Both the position numbers and the translations under genes were made by a program. A DNA stretch of 64,000 bases from UBA11891 sp049890035 (GTDB lineage Bacteria; Bacteroidota; Bacteroidia; Flavobacteriales; Flavobacteriaceae). Every line of letters begins with the position of its first letter. The stretch's first letter is position 1. Of the stretch, positions 26,545 through 34,097 are shown one piece after another. Below the pieces are notes generated by a model. It was not told the origin of the DNA and made no database searches. It worked only from the letters and a program-made list of their open reading frames with translations. The stretch lies in the NCBI GenBank assembly GCA_049890035.1, contig JBMHCG010000052.1:95090-159089 (forward strand), written 5' to 3'.

Positions 26545-26926
26545 ATAAGGTTATGCGATCGGCCAATGCTTCCATTTCATCTGGATCCAGATTGACTTTG
26601 TTCTGAAAATTTGCCTCTTTCATATTATTTAAGGGAATCAAATGTACATGAACATGAGGGACTTCAAGTCCTATGACACTCAACCCAATGCGTTTGCAAG
26701 TAACGGCTTTTCGCAAACCCAATGCGACATTTCTAGAAAAAGCCATCAAATCATGGTATGCCTGAGGGTCTAAATCCATTAAACGATCCGTTTCTTTTTT
26801 AGGGATGCAAAGCGTATGTCCTGGTGCATTGGGTTGGATATCCAAAAAAGCAAGGTGTTTATCGTCTTCGGCCACCTTGTAACAGGAAATTTCCCCAGTC
26901 ACGATTTTGGAAAAAATAGAAGCCAT
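26519..26926 (-). CDS. HIT-family nucleotide-binding hydrolase
   Basis: A 135 aa histidine-triad protein of the HINT type, expected to hydrolyse AMP-linked phosphoramidates or dinucleotides. It begins SIFSKIVTGEISCYKV, typical of the family, and has the triad HVHVHLIP with the catalytic central His. It follows greA with a 1-base gap on the same strand, so they are co-transcribed. The physiological substrate is not known. Confidence 0.93.
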   Translation of the reverse strand: MASIFSKIVTGEISCYKVAEDDKHLAFLDIQPNAPGHTLCIPKKETDRLMDLDPQAYHDLMAFSRNVALGLRKAVTCKRIGLSVIGLEVPHVHVHLIPLNNMKEANFQNKVNLDPDEMEALADRITLFINEDETK

Positions 26927-26927
26927 T

Positions 26928-27404
26928 TTAGTCGCGACTAATTTTTAAAATCTCTAATCCTATGGTTCCATTTGGAACGGTAATCTGAGCGATATCCCCT
27001 ACTGATTTTCCCAACAATCCTTTTCCAATAGGTGATTCCACAGAAATTTTACCGGCTGCCAGGTCGGCTTCGGACTGGGCTACGAGCTTGTATGTAAAGA
27101 TTTGGTTATTCAATTGGTTTTTTACCTCAACCGTAGAGTGAATCAATACCTTGGAAGTATCCAAATCGGATTCGTTGATAATTCGGGCATTGGCTAAGAC
27201 TTCTTCCAATTTGGAAATTTGCATTTCCAACAACCCTTGGGCTTCTTTGGCGGCGTCATATTCGGCATTTTCACTCAAATCACCTTTGTCACGTGCCTCA
27301 GCAATTGCCTGAGAGGCTTTGGGACGTTCCACGTCTTTGAGTTGGTTGAGTTCGTCACGCAATTTTTTTAACCCTTCCGGGGTATAATATGATACTTTAC
27401 TCAT
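26928..27404 (-). CDS. greA: Transcription elongation factor GreA
   Basis: Rescues backtracked RNA polymerase by stimulating transcript cleavage. The 158 aa protein has the N-terminal coiled coil with the acidic tip (DLSENAEYDAAKEAQ) and the C-terminal FKBP-like domain (ISVESPIGKGLLGK). The ATG at 27,404 (MSKVSYYTPEG) matches the family start, whereas an in-frame start at 27,461 would add 19 unrelated residues. A TATATTTG box on the minus strand (27,451 to 27,458) probably belongs to its promoter, though no TTG is at the usual spacing. Confidence 0.96.
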   Translation of the reverse strand: MSKVSYYTPEGLKKLRDELNQLKDVERPKASQAIAEARDKGDLSENAEYDAAKEAQGLLEMQISKLEEVLANARIINESDLDTSKVLIHSTVEVKNQLNNQIFTYKLVAQSEADLAAGKISVESPIGKGLLGKSVGDIAQITVPNGTIGLEILKISRD

Positions 27405-27463
27405 AATTTTATCCTTGAAAGAAATCCCTTGCTGGGGCTTGGATTCTAAACAAATATACAAAA

Positions 27464-27919
27464 TTGAACAACTTTACTATTATCATCACTCGACTATTGC
27501 TTGCTGTAGGAGTGCTGACTACTTTGCAGAATTGCAACAAAACCAGTATTACTCGAAATCCATATATCTCCAATGTGGGTTTTGATTATCAAGTAAATCT
27601 CAACTTGCCACAATACGACGACTTGCGTTTTGTTGGGGGAAGTGCTTATGTGTATCAAGCTGGACTAAAAGGCGTCTTGATTTTTAATCTAAACGGCAGA
27701 AACTTCTTGGCTTGGGAAGCCACTTGTCCCAACCATATCCCCCGCGAATGCTCATTACTCCAGCTCCGTGGGACTTTAGCGGAATGTAGTTGTGAAGGCT
27801 TTCAATACAGTCTGGCTAACGGCCAACTCCTCAATCCGTCCAATGACGGGAGTACTCCCTACCCGTTGATTAATTACCGAGCAGAAGTTTTTGATTCTTT
27901 TTTGTACCTCTCAAATTAA
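27464..27919 (+). CDS. Rieske-like lipoprotein lacking full cluster ligands
   Basis: A 151 aa protein starting with TTG (no in-frame ATG nearby) and carrying a lipoprotein-like signal sequence ending at QNC (Cys24). The core resembles the Rieske fold of flavobacterial proteins: CPNH with a Cys five residues later, then AECSCEGFQYSLANGQLL. A true Rieske site has C-x-H and C-x-x-H; here the second His is replaced by Glu and the spacing differs, so iron-sulfur binding is doubtful. Its function is unknown. It is divergent from greA, with its start inside the greA promoter region, and convergent with the TonB receptor, sharing TTAA. Confidence 0.75.
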   Translation: MNNFTIIITRLLLAVGVLTTLQNCNKTSITRNPYISNVGFDYQVNLNLPQYDDLRFVGGSAYVYQAGLKGVLIFNLNGRNFLAWEATCPNHIPRECSLLQLRGTLAECSCEGFQYSLANGQLLNPSNDGSTPYPLINYRAEVFDSFLYLSN

Positions 27920-30147
27920 AATGTCAAGGCCATACCCACCAAAAAGTTGGTTCCCGCTTGGGGATAAAAACCAGTCCCTTCAATGGTACTTACGACCCCT
28001 GGCGTAGACCAACTGTCATCATAGGTGTAAAAATATCCATTGGAAACATAGGTCTCATTGAAAAGGTTGTTGACTAAGAGGCTCAACTGAACATTTTTAA
28101 ACCACTTGGAGGGTTGCCATTGGTAAGAAATATTGAGATCGGAAACAAAATAAGCAGGTAGTTTTGACAAATCCGCGTCGATATTCCCCATGTATTGTTC
28201 ACCTATATACTTGGACAGTAGGCTTACTTGAAATGCAGTAGAAGGCGCAAAGGTTAGTGTATTGCCAGCAATGATACTTGGAGAATAGGCTAGTTGGGTG
28301 CGGCCCAAGGCATCTAATTGTCCATCTCTTTGGAAAAAATAATCCAGATTTTCATTGCGACTCAATGCCAGGTTGGGTTGCCAAAACCAATTGTAAGAAA
28401 GCGGTACTTTGGCTTCGATTTCGAGGCCCATTCGGCGGCTGTTCCCAATGTTTTCACGAATCGGGTTGCCCACCTCGTCCAAAGCACCTGTCAAGGCCAA
28501 TTGGTCTTTATACGCCATCCAATACGCATTGACTTGAACTTGTAAGTCTGACTGATTGAAGCGCCATCCCAACTCAAAATCGTTAAGTTTTTCGGGTACG
28601 GGATTGCCATTTTCATAGTCCGTACGATTCGGTTCCCGCTGGGCGCGTGCATAGGACAAATAGAAGCGTTGGGCTTCGTTCGCCCGATAGGTCAGTCCTG
28701 CTTTGGGGTTAAAAAAACGAAAGCTGTCCGCTACCGCAAAGGGACTGGGGCCAGCCACTTCTCCATCCACATCATAGCGGATATTGCGCAGCTGCAGATC
28801 TACATAGGCAATCCATTGTTCGGCAAAGGCCTCTGTCCATTTGACAAAAAAACTGTTTTCAATTTTTGTGCCGGTATTGTTGTAATAGCGGTGTCGTGGT
28901 AAAACATCTCCCGCTTGTTGCGCCCATACTAATTCGCCAAAATGATCGCCCTGGTAGTGGCTATAAAGTGCCCCCAAATTGACTGTAGTATCGCCTTGTG
29001 TATAATTGGCTGCCAGATTGGCCACATAATAGTCATTGTCCAACCATTTGCGTTGGATATTCTCTGTTTGGGTCACTTCGGTTGTACCCACGGTCAAAGG
29101 CGGTAGTTGTAAATAACCAAAAGAAGTATCAGCGCCAAAGGTGATGTTGTTGGTTGCCCAAAGGTCATAGTACTCTTCGTAGTAGCCCCGCCCGTACGTA
29201 TAATTCAATCCCAAAGTAACATCCCAACGGGGATTAAGGGTTTGTGTCCAGTGTAACTGATAGTGGTCCTGGCGGTAATTGTCCACCTGAGTATCATAAA
29301 AATCGGTCAAACTACCGTTGGCATCATAGATTTCCCCCGCAGGATTGTAAGTTCGGTTGCTAGATAGAGTCGTAGCATCCACCCCATACCAGGACTGATA
29401 GGTGATTTCATGGCCGCCAAAACCCAACAGTTTAATCAAGGTATTGTCATCTTGAAAAGCCGCTTGTAAGAAGTAGGATTTTAGATCAGCGGCGGCTCGA
29501 TCGATATAGCCATCAGAAACAATTTTACCCAAGCGACCCGAAATTTCAAAACCACTGTCCAAGCGACCCGTAGAAAATTGCAAGGTATTTTTGAGGGTGT
29601 TGAAACTGCCAGCACTTTGGCTCCAACGGGCAAAAGCATCCTCAGATACGGCCTGGGTCAACAGGTTCAGGCTGGCTCCAAAGGCAGCGTTGCCATTGGT
29701 GGAAGTCCCCACCCCGCGCTGGAGTTGGAAACTAGAAACCGAAGAAGCAAAGTCGGGTAAATTGACCCAAAACGTACCCTGGGATTCTGCGTCGTTATAA
29801 GGAATCCCGTTGATGGTTACGTTGACTGCACGGGCATCGCCCCCACGAACGCGAATCCCTGTATAGCCGATGCCGTTGCCGGCGTCACTGGTGGTGACCA
29901 CAGAAGGAAGGAAATTCAATAAGATCGGTATGTCCTGTCCCAAATTACGATTGGCAATTTCTTCTTGCTTCAGGTTGCTAAATGCCATAGGTGTATCGGC
30001 ATCAACCCGCAAACCGGAAACCTTGACCTCTTCTAGATTGACGACGGGCAAAGAATCTTGTACCGTCGTATTTTGAGCGGCTAAACGGAATACCAAAACC
30101 CCAAATAGCAATAGGGTCATCTGTGTTTTTCTTTTCATTCGTAACAA
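27916..30147 (-). CDS. TonB-dependent outer membrane receptor, thiamine-regulated
   Basis: A 743 aa receptor with a signal peptide (TLLLFGVLVFRLAAQ), a plug domain (about 45 to 160; IRVRGGDARAVNVTINGIPY, QLQRGVGTSTNG) and a beta-barrel with a C-terminal aromatic strand ending in LVGMALTF. The next ATG, at 30,138, is equally possible as start. A TPP riboswitch lies directly upstream, so the receptor should be made when thiamine diphosphate is scarce and import thiamine, its phosphates or a related precursor with TonB energy. The neighbouring PnuC-like and thiamine-binding genes agree with this. Confidence 0.92.
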   Translation of the reverse strand: MLRMKRKTQMTLLLFGVLVFRLAAQNTTVQDSLPVVNLEEVKVSGLRVDADTPMAFSNLKQEEIANRNLGQDIPILLNFLPSVVTTSDAGNGIGYTGIRVRGGDARAVNVTINGIPYNDAESQGTFWVNLPDFASSVSSFQLQRGVGTSTNGNAAFGASLNLLTQAVSEDAFARWSQSAGSFNTLKNTLQFSTGRLDSGFEISGRLGKIVSDGYIDRAAADLKSYFLQAAFQDDNTLIKLLGFGGHEITYQSWYGVDATTLSSNRTYNPAGEIYDANGSLTDFYDTQVDNYRQDHYQLHWTQTLNPRWDVTLGLNYTYGRGYYEEYYDLWATNNITFGADTSFGYLQLPPLTVGTTEVTQTENIQRKWLDNDYYVANLAANYTQGDTTVNLGALYSHYQGDHFGELVWAQQAGDVLPRHRYYNNTGTKIENSFFVKWTEAFAEQWIAYVDLQLRNIRYDVDGEVAGPSPFAVADSFRFFNPKAGLTYRANEAQRFYLSYARAQREPNRTDYENGNPVPEKLNDFELGWRFNQSDLQVQVNAYWMAYKDQLALTGALDEVGNPIRENIGNSRRMGLEIEAKVPLSYNWFWQPNLALSRNENLDYFFQRDGQLDALGRTQLAYSPSIIAGNTLTFAPSTAFQVSLLSKYIGEQYMGNIDADLSKLPAYFVSDLNISYQWQPSKWFKNVQLSLLVNNLFNETYVSNGYFYTYDDSWSTPGVVSTIEGTGFYPQAGTNFLVGMALTF

Positions 30148-30198
30148 TTTTAAGTTCGAATAAAAGGGATGATTATTCGTAAGTCCATTTGCTGTAAA

Positions 30199-30277
30199 CC
30201 GTCCCTTGGCAGCATTACCTGCCCAGGTTCAATGGGTATGATCTCAGCCCGATGGGCACCCCTTTGAGATGGGGTAA
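30199..30277 (-). ncRNA. TPP riboswitch (THI element)
   Basis: Read on the minus strand the segment has the hallmarks of the thiamine-diphosphate aptamer in order: GGGGTGCC, then GGCTGAGATCATACCC, then GAACCTGGGCAGGTAATG, then CTGCCAAGGGA. These form the pyrimidine-sensing and pyrophosphate-sensing arms. It ends about 50 bases before the start of the TonB-dependent receptor. The receptor is the only gene directly below it; the kinase, PnuC and thiamine-binding genes lie upstream. No clear terminator helix was identified after the aptamer, so control of translation is as likely as attenuation. Confidence 0.93.
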
Positions 30278-30360
30278 AATTACGAAAAAGAAGGAGATGG
30301 TATCGCGTATTTAAATCTTAAATATTATTTCTGTTATAAGAATTAAAGTAAATTCTGAAA

Positions 30361-30927
30361 CTATGAAACATTGGCCCATTTTTCAAGTGCCAGTATGGCA
30401 TTTTGCAGGCGTTCTTCACCTGTTCCTTGAACGATGGCATAGGGTTGTTGTAAATGCTTTAATTCCTCCAAAAAAGCAGAAAACATTTCGTCTCTTTGAT
30501 GGGGTCGGTCCCGGAGGATATCGGGTTCCCAGGGGATATCGGGACTGGTCAATAAATAAAAATCATAATGGTAATGGTTTACCGCCTCTGCGAGTTCAGG
30601 AGCGCAGTAACCGTGGAAATGGGTCAATGACCATACTTTGGTCACCAAAACATTGGTGTCGCAAAACAGCCATTTATGGGCTTTGGACAAGGCCTTGTTC
30701 TCCAGTTGGATTTGCCCCTTGACAATTTCTGGTAAATCATCCAAACCACAGCTTTCCTGATTTCTATCCCATTTTTCCTGCAAATAGTCCCGGGCAAACT
30801 CTGGTACCCATTGGGTTTGATAATGGGCTGCCAAGGCTCGAGCCAGGGTGGTTTTGCCAGTGGATTCAGGGCCGTATAGCACTACACGCCGGCAGCTTGA
30901 GGGCTGTTGTTGAGGGAATGTTTCCAT
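30361..30927 (-). CDS. NadR-like P-loop nucleoside/vitamin kinase
   Basis: A 188 aa AAA-type P-loop protein like the ribosylnicotinamide kinase domain of NadR: Walker A GPESTGKTT (19 to 27), WVPEFARDYL and FCDTNVLVT, then YLLTSPDIPWEPDILRDRP. The ATG at 30,927 sets the start where the family begins, and it overlaps the pnuC end by 46 bases. Next to PnuC such a kinase usually traps imported nicotinamide riboside by phosphorylation. Here the flanking thiamine-binding protein gene and TPP riboswitch suggest it may act on thiamine or a precursor instead. Both readings remain open. Confidence 0.82.
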   Translation of the reverse strand: METFPQQQPSSCRRVVLYGPESTGKTTLARALAAHYQTQWVPEFARDYLQEKWDRNQESCGLDDLPEIVKGQIQLENKALSKAHKWLFCDTNVLVTKVWSLTHFHGYCAPELAEAVNHYHYDFYLLTSPDIPWEPDILRDRPHQRDEMFSAFLEELKHLQQPYAIVQGTGEERLQNAILALEKWANVS

Positions 30928-31520
30928 GAGCGATAGCCCCAGATGGCCAGGGCAGTAAAAAGGGTAAATTGAAAACTTGTCAAGACAAGTCCTTTGTAAA
31001 AATAGAGGGGCACTGAGATGATATCGCCTACGATCCAAAAAATCCAATTTTCGATTTTTCGTTTGGCCATCAGCCACATCCCCACAAAAAATAAGGCGGT
31101 TGTAAAGGTATCTACATAGGCTGTCCACAATGCCCATCTGTCGGTAAGACTGTACACCGTAGACACCAGGAGAACCGCTCCCCATCCCATCCAGGCAGCA
31201 GTTTTCCATTCCGCAGCAGTCGTTTGGGTGATGGGATGCTGAAGGACCACTCCTTCTTTGCGGGTCCAGTAATACCAACCATAAATACTCATCAAAAAAT
31301 AATAGGCATTGATCAGCATGTCACCCCAAAGCGCTGCTTGCCACAATAGGTAAACAAACAATGCCGTAGAAATCATCCCCGTTGGGAATACAGCAATTTT
31401 ATTTTGCTTGGAATACCAGACAGAGGCAAAACCAAAAAAAACACCTAAGATCTCTATAATGATGTCACTCAAGGCATATTCCTGATAAGGCCCAAAAAGA
31501 AAATCAAAAACTGGGGACAT
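30882..31520 (-). CDS. PnuC-family vitamin transporter (thiamine or nicotinamide riboside)
   Basis: A 212 aa inner-membrane protein with about seven hydrophobic helices. The family's substrate motif WxxWxxxN/D is present as W159, W162 and D166 in NWIFWIVGDIIS. PnuC proteins move nicotinamide riboside; close relatives called PnuT move thiamine and in Bacteroidetes are often beside TPP-riboswitch receptors. The gene overlaps both neighbours (a thiamine-binding protein by 17 bases and the kinase by 46), which implies a translationally coupled unit. Context favours thiamine, but sequence alone does not decide. Confidence 0.88.
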   Translation of the reverse strand: MSPVFDFLFGPYQEYALSDIIIEILGVFFGFASVWYSKQNKIAVFPTGMISTALFVYLLWQAALWGDMLINAYYFLMSIYGWYYWTRKEGVVLQHPITQTTAAEWKTAAWMGWGAVLLVSTVYSLTDRWALWTAYVDTFTTALFFVGMWLMAKRKIENWIFWIVGDIISVPLYFYKGLVLTSFQFTLFTALAIWGYRSWKHSLNNSPQAAGV

Positions 31521-31764
31521 AGTTGCTTCGGTCGCCTTTGATAAGTTTCATCTGCAAAACTACAGCTTCTTCTTGATTGAATACACTTTCAATAGCAGGG
31601 GTCAAAAAAGCCATCAGGGTGGAATATTCTCCATAAATCTGGGTACTGAGTGGATTTTCCAGCACAGTAAATTGCGAATCACGCAGCTTTTGGTTAAAAG
31701 CCTTGATGGGGGGTTCAAAATCGTTTTTTAAGGGTGTTAAAGTGAGTTCTACAGATATTTGCAT
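31504..31764 (-). CDS. Thiamine-binding protein (MTH1187/YkoF-like family)
   Basis: An 86 aa protein resembling the Thiamine_BP/DUF77 family: ISVELTLTPLKNDFEPPI at the start, then the highly typical PLSTQIYGEYSTLM. YkoF-type proteins bind thiamine or its pyrimidine part in the cytoplasm. It is first in the string thiamine-binding protein, PnuC, kinase, and begins four bases after the PPTase stop. Recognition rests on the short conserved core, since the family is small and variable, but the fit with the TPP riboswitch nearby strengthens it. Confidence 0.75.
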   Translation of the reverse strand: MQISVELTLTPLKNDFEPPIKAFNQKLRDSQFTVLENPLSTQIYGEYSTLMAFLTPAIESVFNQEEAVVLQMKLIKGDRSNYVPSF

Positions 31765-31768
31765 GAGT

Positions 31769-32371
31769 TTAGGATTGCAGCAAAGCCACGGTGGCTTTGT
31801 GTTGTTCTAGGTCGTAAAAGTACAGTTTGAGTTGCTTTTTTTCTTGATGGCGCGCTGCCCTAGCGGTTTGTTGGTCAAATGGGGCAATGAGCAGTTCTTT
31901 GTTCAATTGTATACCCGGCCATTCTATAGCTTTATAAACCGCTTCTTTGGCAGTCCACAATTGGATACGATCGGCCGTCGTTTTGGCAAACTGTTCGGAA
32001 GGGTGCACAAATTTGGGGGCAATGCGATGGACTTGTTCTCTCATTTGCTCAACGTCTACCCCCAGGGGAACTTTCCCAATAGCTAGAGCGGCATAGCCCC
32101 GCGCATGGGAAATGGAAATGTGTTGGTCGGGCAAACGTGGAATGCCTTGGGTATCGTGTTTCATGGTTTGCGGATCAATGTCCGCTTCTCGTAACAGGTG
32201 CTGCACAGCCCAAATCCCCTGTCGGTGACTACTACTTTTGATCTGCGACAAGCGGGCTGCCAAACGGGGGTGTTTTGTCATGCCTTCGGCAAGCACTGCT
32301 TCCGTCTCCGTCAGCTTCCAAAGCCATAATGTTGCTAATTTTCCAATAGCATAAGATCGATCAAAAGGCAT
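31769..32371 (-). CDS. 4'-phosphopantetheinyl transferase, Sfp type
   Basis: Moves phosphopantetheine from CoA to acyl or peptidyl carrier proteins. The 200 aa protein has the two magnesium/CoA motifs, GVDVEQM and LWTAKEAVYKA, and the upstream HISISHARGYAALAI typical of the Sfp/HetI/AcpT superfamily. Its start codon overlaps the -33 element of the divergent ahcY promoter. No carrier-protein or synthase gene is nearby, so it probably serves the general fatty acid carrier protein. Confidence 0.9.
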   Translation of the reverse strand: MPFDRSYAIGKLATLWLWKLTETEAVLAEGMTKHPRLAARLSQIKSSSHRQGIWAVQHLLREADIDPQTMKHDTQGIPRLPDQHISISHARGYAALAIGKVPLGVDVEQMREQVHRIAPKFVHPSEQFAKTTADRIQLWTAKEAVYKAIEWPGIQLNKELLIAPFDQQTARAARHQEKKQLKLYFYDLEQHKATVALLQS

Positions 32372-32402
32372 TGGGTAATGGGATAAAAAGGTTGTAATTT
32401 TG
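32371..32402 (+). promoter_or_regulatory. Promoter of ahcY
   Basis: TTG at 32,371 to 32,373, 21 bases, TAATTTTG at 32,395 to 32,402, a full match to the Bacteroidetes consensus, 25 bases before the ATG. The TTG overlaps the start codon of the divergent PPTase gene. Confidence 0.7.
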
Positions 32403-32427
32403 CATGATCCTATACAAATATAAAACT

Positions 32428-33750
32428 ATGGAAACGAAAACAGATGCCACTTATGTGCCGTATAAGGTAAAAGACATTAGCCTTGCGGATTGGGGCCGTA
32501 AAGAAATCCATTTGGCCGAAGCTGAAATGCCAGGATTGATGGCATTACGAGAAGAATATGGAGACAGCAAACCTTTGGCTGGTGCCCGAATTGCCGGATG
32601 TCTACATATGACGATACAAACGGCTGTACTGATTGAGACGCTGGTTGCTTTAGGGGCAGAAGTTACTTGGAGTTCCTGCAACATTTTTTCTACACAAGAC
32701 CATGCTGCCGCCGCGATTGCAGCGGCCGGTATTCCGGTATATGCCTGGAAAGGAATGAACGAAGAAGAGTTTGATTGGTGTATTGAGCAAACGCTCTTTT
32801 TTGGAGAAGAAAAAGAACCCCTTAATATGATCTTAGATGACGGAGGGGACCTGACCAATATGGTTTTGGATCAATACCCCGAGTTGGCAGCCGGTATCAA
32901 AGGTTTGTCAGAGGAAACTACTACGGGTGTTCATCGTTTGTACGAGAGGGTAAAAAATGGCACCCTTCCCCTTCCTGCAATTAACGTCAATGACTCAGTG
33001 ACCAAATCAAAATTTGACAACAAATACGGTTGTAAAGAAAGTGCCGTGGATGCGGTACGCCGTGCTACTGATTTGATGATGGCGGGTAAACGTGTTGTGG
33101 TTTGTGGTTATGGTGATGTAGGCAAAGGAACTGCAGCATCCTTTCGCGGTGCAGGAGCCATCGTTACCGTTACGGAAATTGATCCGATCTGTGCCTTGCA
33201 AGCTTGTATGGATGGCTATGAAGTCAAAAAACTAGCCACTGTGATTGGCAATGCCGATATTGTAGTAACCGCGACAGGGAACAAAGACATCTTGAAGGGT
33301 CCTGACTTTTTAGCCATGAAAGACAAAGCCATTGTATGTAACATTGGGCATTTTGACAACGAAATTGACATGGCTTGGTTGAATGAAAATTACGGCCATA
33401 CAAAATCCGAAATCAAGCCTCAAGTAGATTTATATACTTTAGAAGCGGGTAAAGAAATCATTGTCTTAGCAGAAGGACGATTGGTGAATTTGGGTTGTGC
33501 CACTGGGCATCCCAGTTTTGTGATGAGCAACTCCTTTACCAACCAAACCCTGGCACAGATTGAATTGTGGACAAATACTGATCAGTATGAAAACAAGGTC
33601 TATATGTTGCCCAAAAAACTGGATGAAAAAGTGGCAGCGCTACACCTTAAAAATTTGGGTGCTGAGCTGGAAAACCTCAGTGGAGACCAAGCCGAGTATA
33701 TCGGTGTGACAGTCGAAGGACCATTTAAGCCGGAGTACTATCGCTATTAG
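32428..33750 (+). CDS. ahcY: Adenosylhomocysteinase
   Basis: Splits S-adenosylhomocysteine into homocysteine and adenosine, closing the methylation cycle. The 440 aa protein has the substrate domain (LAGARIAGCLHMTIQTAVLI), NVNDSVTKSKFDN, the NAD-binding Rossmann stretch VVCGYGDVGKG and the C-terminal end FKPEYYRY that contacts the cofactor of the partner subunit. The ATG at 32,428 is preferred over an in-frame one at 32,404 that adds eight residues and lies at the transcription start. It is a single-gene unit with its own promoter and terminator. Confidence 0.97.
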   Translation: METKTDATYVPYKVKDISLADWGRKEIHLAEAEMPGLMALREEYGDSKPLAGARIAGCLHMTIQTAVLIETLVALGAEVTWSSCNIFSTQDHAAAAIAAAGIPVYAWKGMNEEEFDWCIEQTLFFGEEKEPLNMILDDGGDLTNMVLDQYPELAAGIKGLSEETTTGVHRLYERVKNGTLPLPAINVNDSVTKSKFDNKYGCKESAVDAVRRATDLMMAGKRVVVCGYGDVGKGTAASFRGAGAIVTVTEIDPICALQACMDGYEVKKLATVIGNADIVVTATGNKDILKGPDFLAMKDKAIVCNIGHFDNEIDMAWLNENYGHTKSEIKPQVDLYTLEAGKEIIVLAEGRLVNLGCATGHPSFVMSNSFTNQTLAQIELWTNTDQYENKVYMLPKKLDEKVAALHLKNLGAELENLSGDQAEYIGVTVEGPFKPEYYRY

Positions 33751-33772
33751 AAAATTGAAATTATCAGCCATT

Positions 33773-33802
33773 AAAAAACCCGCTGTTTGCGGGTTTTTTT
33801 TT
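33773..33802 (+). terminator. Bidirectional terminator between ahcY and rpmA
   Basis: ACCCGC (33,778 to 33,783), five-base loop, GCGGGT (33,789 to 33,794) with an A run before and a T run after, so it can stop both ahcY and the convergent rplU-rpmA transcript. Confidence 0.88.
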
Positions 33803-33819
33803 AGATAATATTGAAATTA

Positions 33820-34080
33820 TTACGCTTCAAAAGGGATGATTGAAACGTAAGACTTATTATCCCGTTTTTTGGTAAATTGAACCACTCCGTCTATTTTGGC
33901 GTGGAGGGTGTGGTCTTTTCCAAGGTATACATTATCTCCTGGGTTGTGGGCTGTTCCACGCTGACGAACAATGATGTTTCCTGCTCGTGCAGCTTGTCCA
34001 CCAAAAATTTTGACGCCCAGTCGTTTCGATTCGGATTCTCTACCGTTTTTCGAACTTCCTACTCCTTTTTTATGAGCCAT
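33820..34080 (-). CDS. rpmA: 50S ribosomal protein L27
   Basis: An 86 aa large-subunit protein near the peptidyl transferase centre. It begins AHKKGVGSSKNGRESESKR and contains IIVRQRGTAHNPGDNV, both strongly typical. There is no N-terminal cleavage extension of the Firmicutes type. It follows rplU by 17 bases, the usual L21-L27 order. Confidence 0.97.
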   Translation of the reverse strand: MAHKKGVGSSKNGRESESKRLGVKIFGGQAARAGNIIVRQRGTAHNPGDNVYLGKDHTLHAKIDGVVQFTKKRDNKSYVSIIPFEA

Positions 34081-34097
34081 GGTGTTTTGTTTTTATG

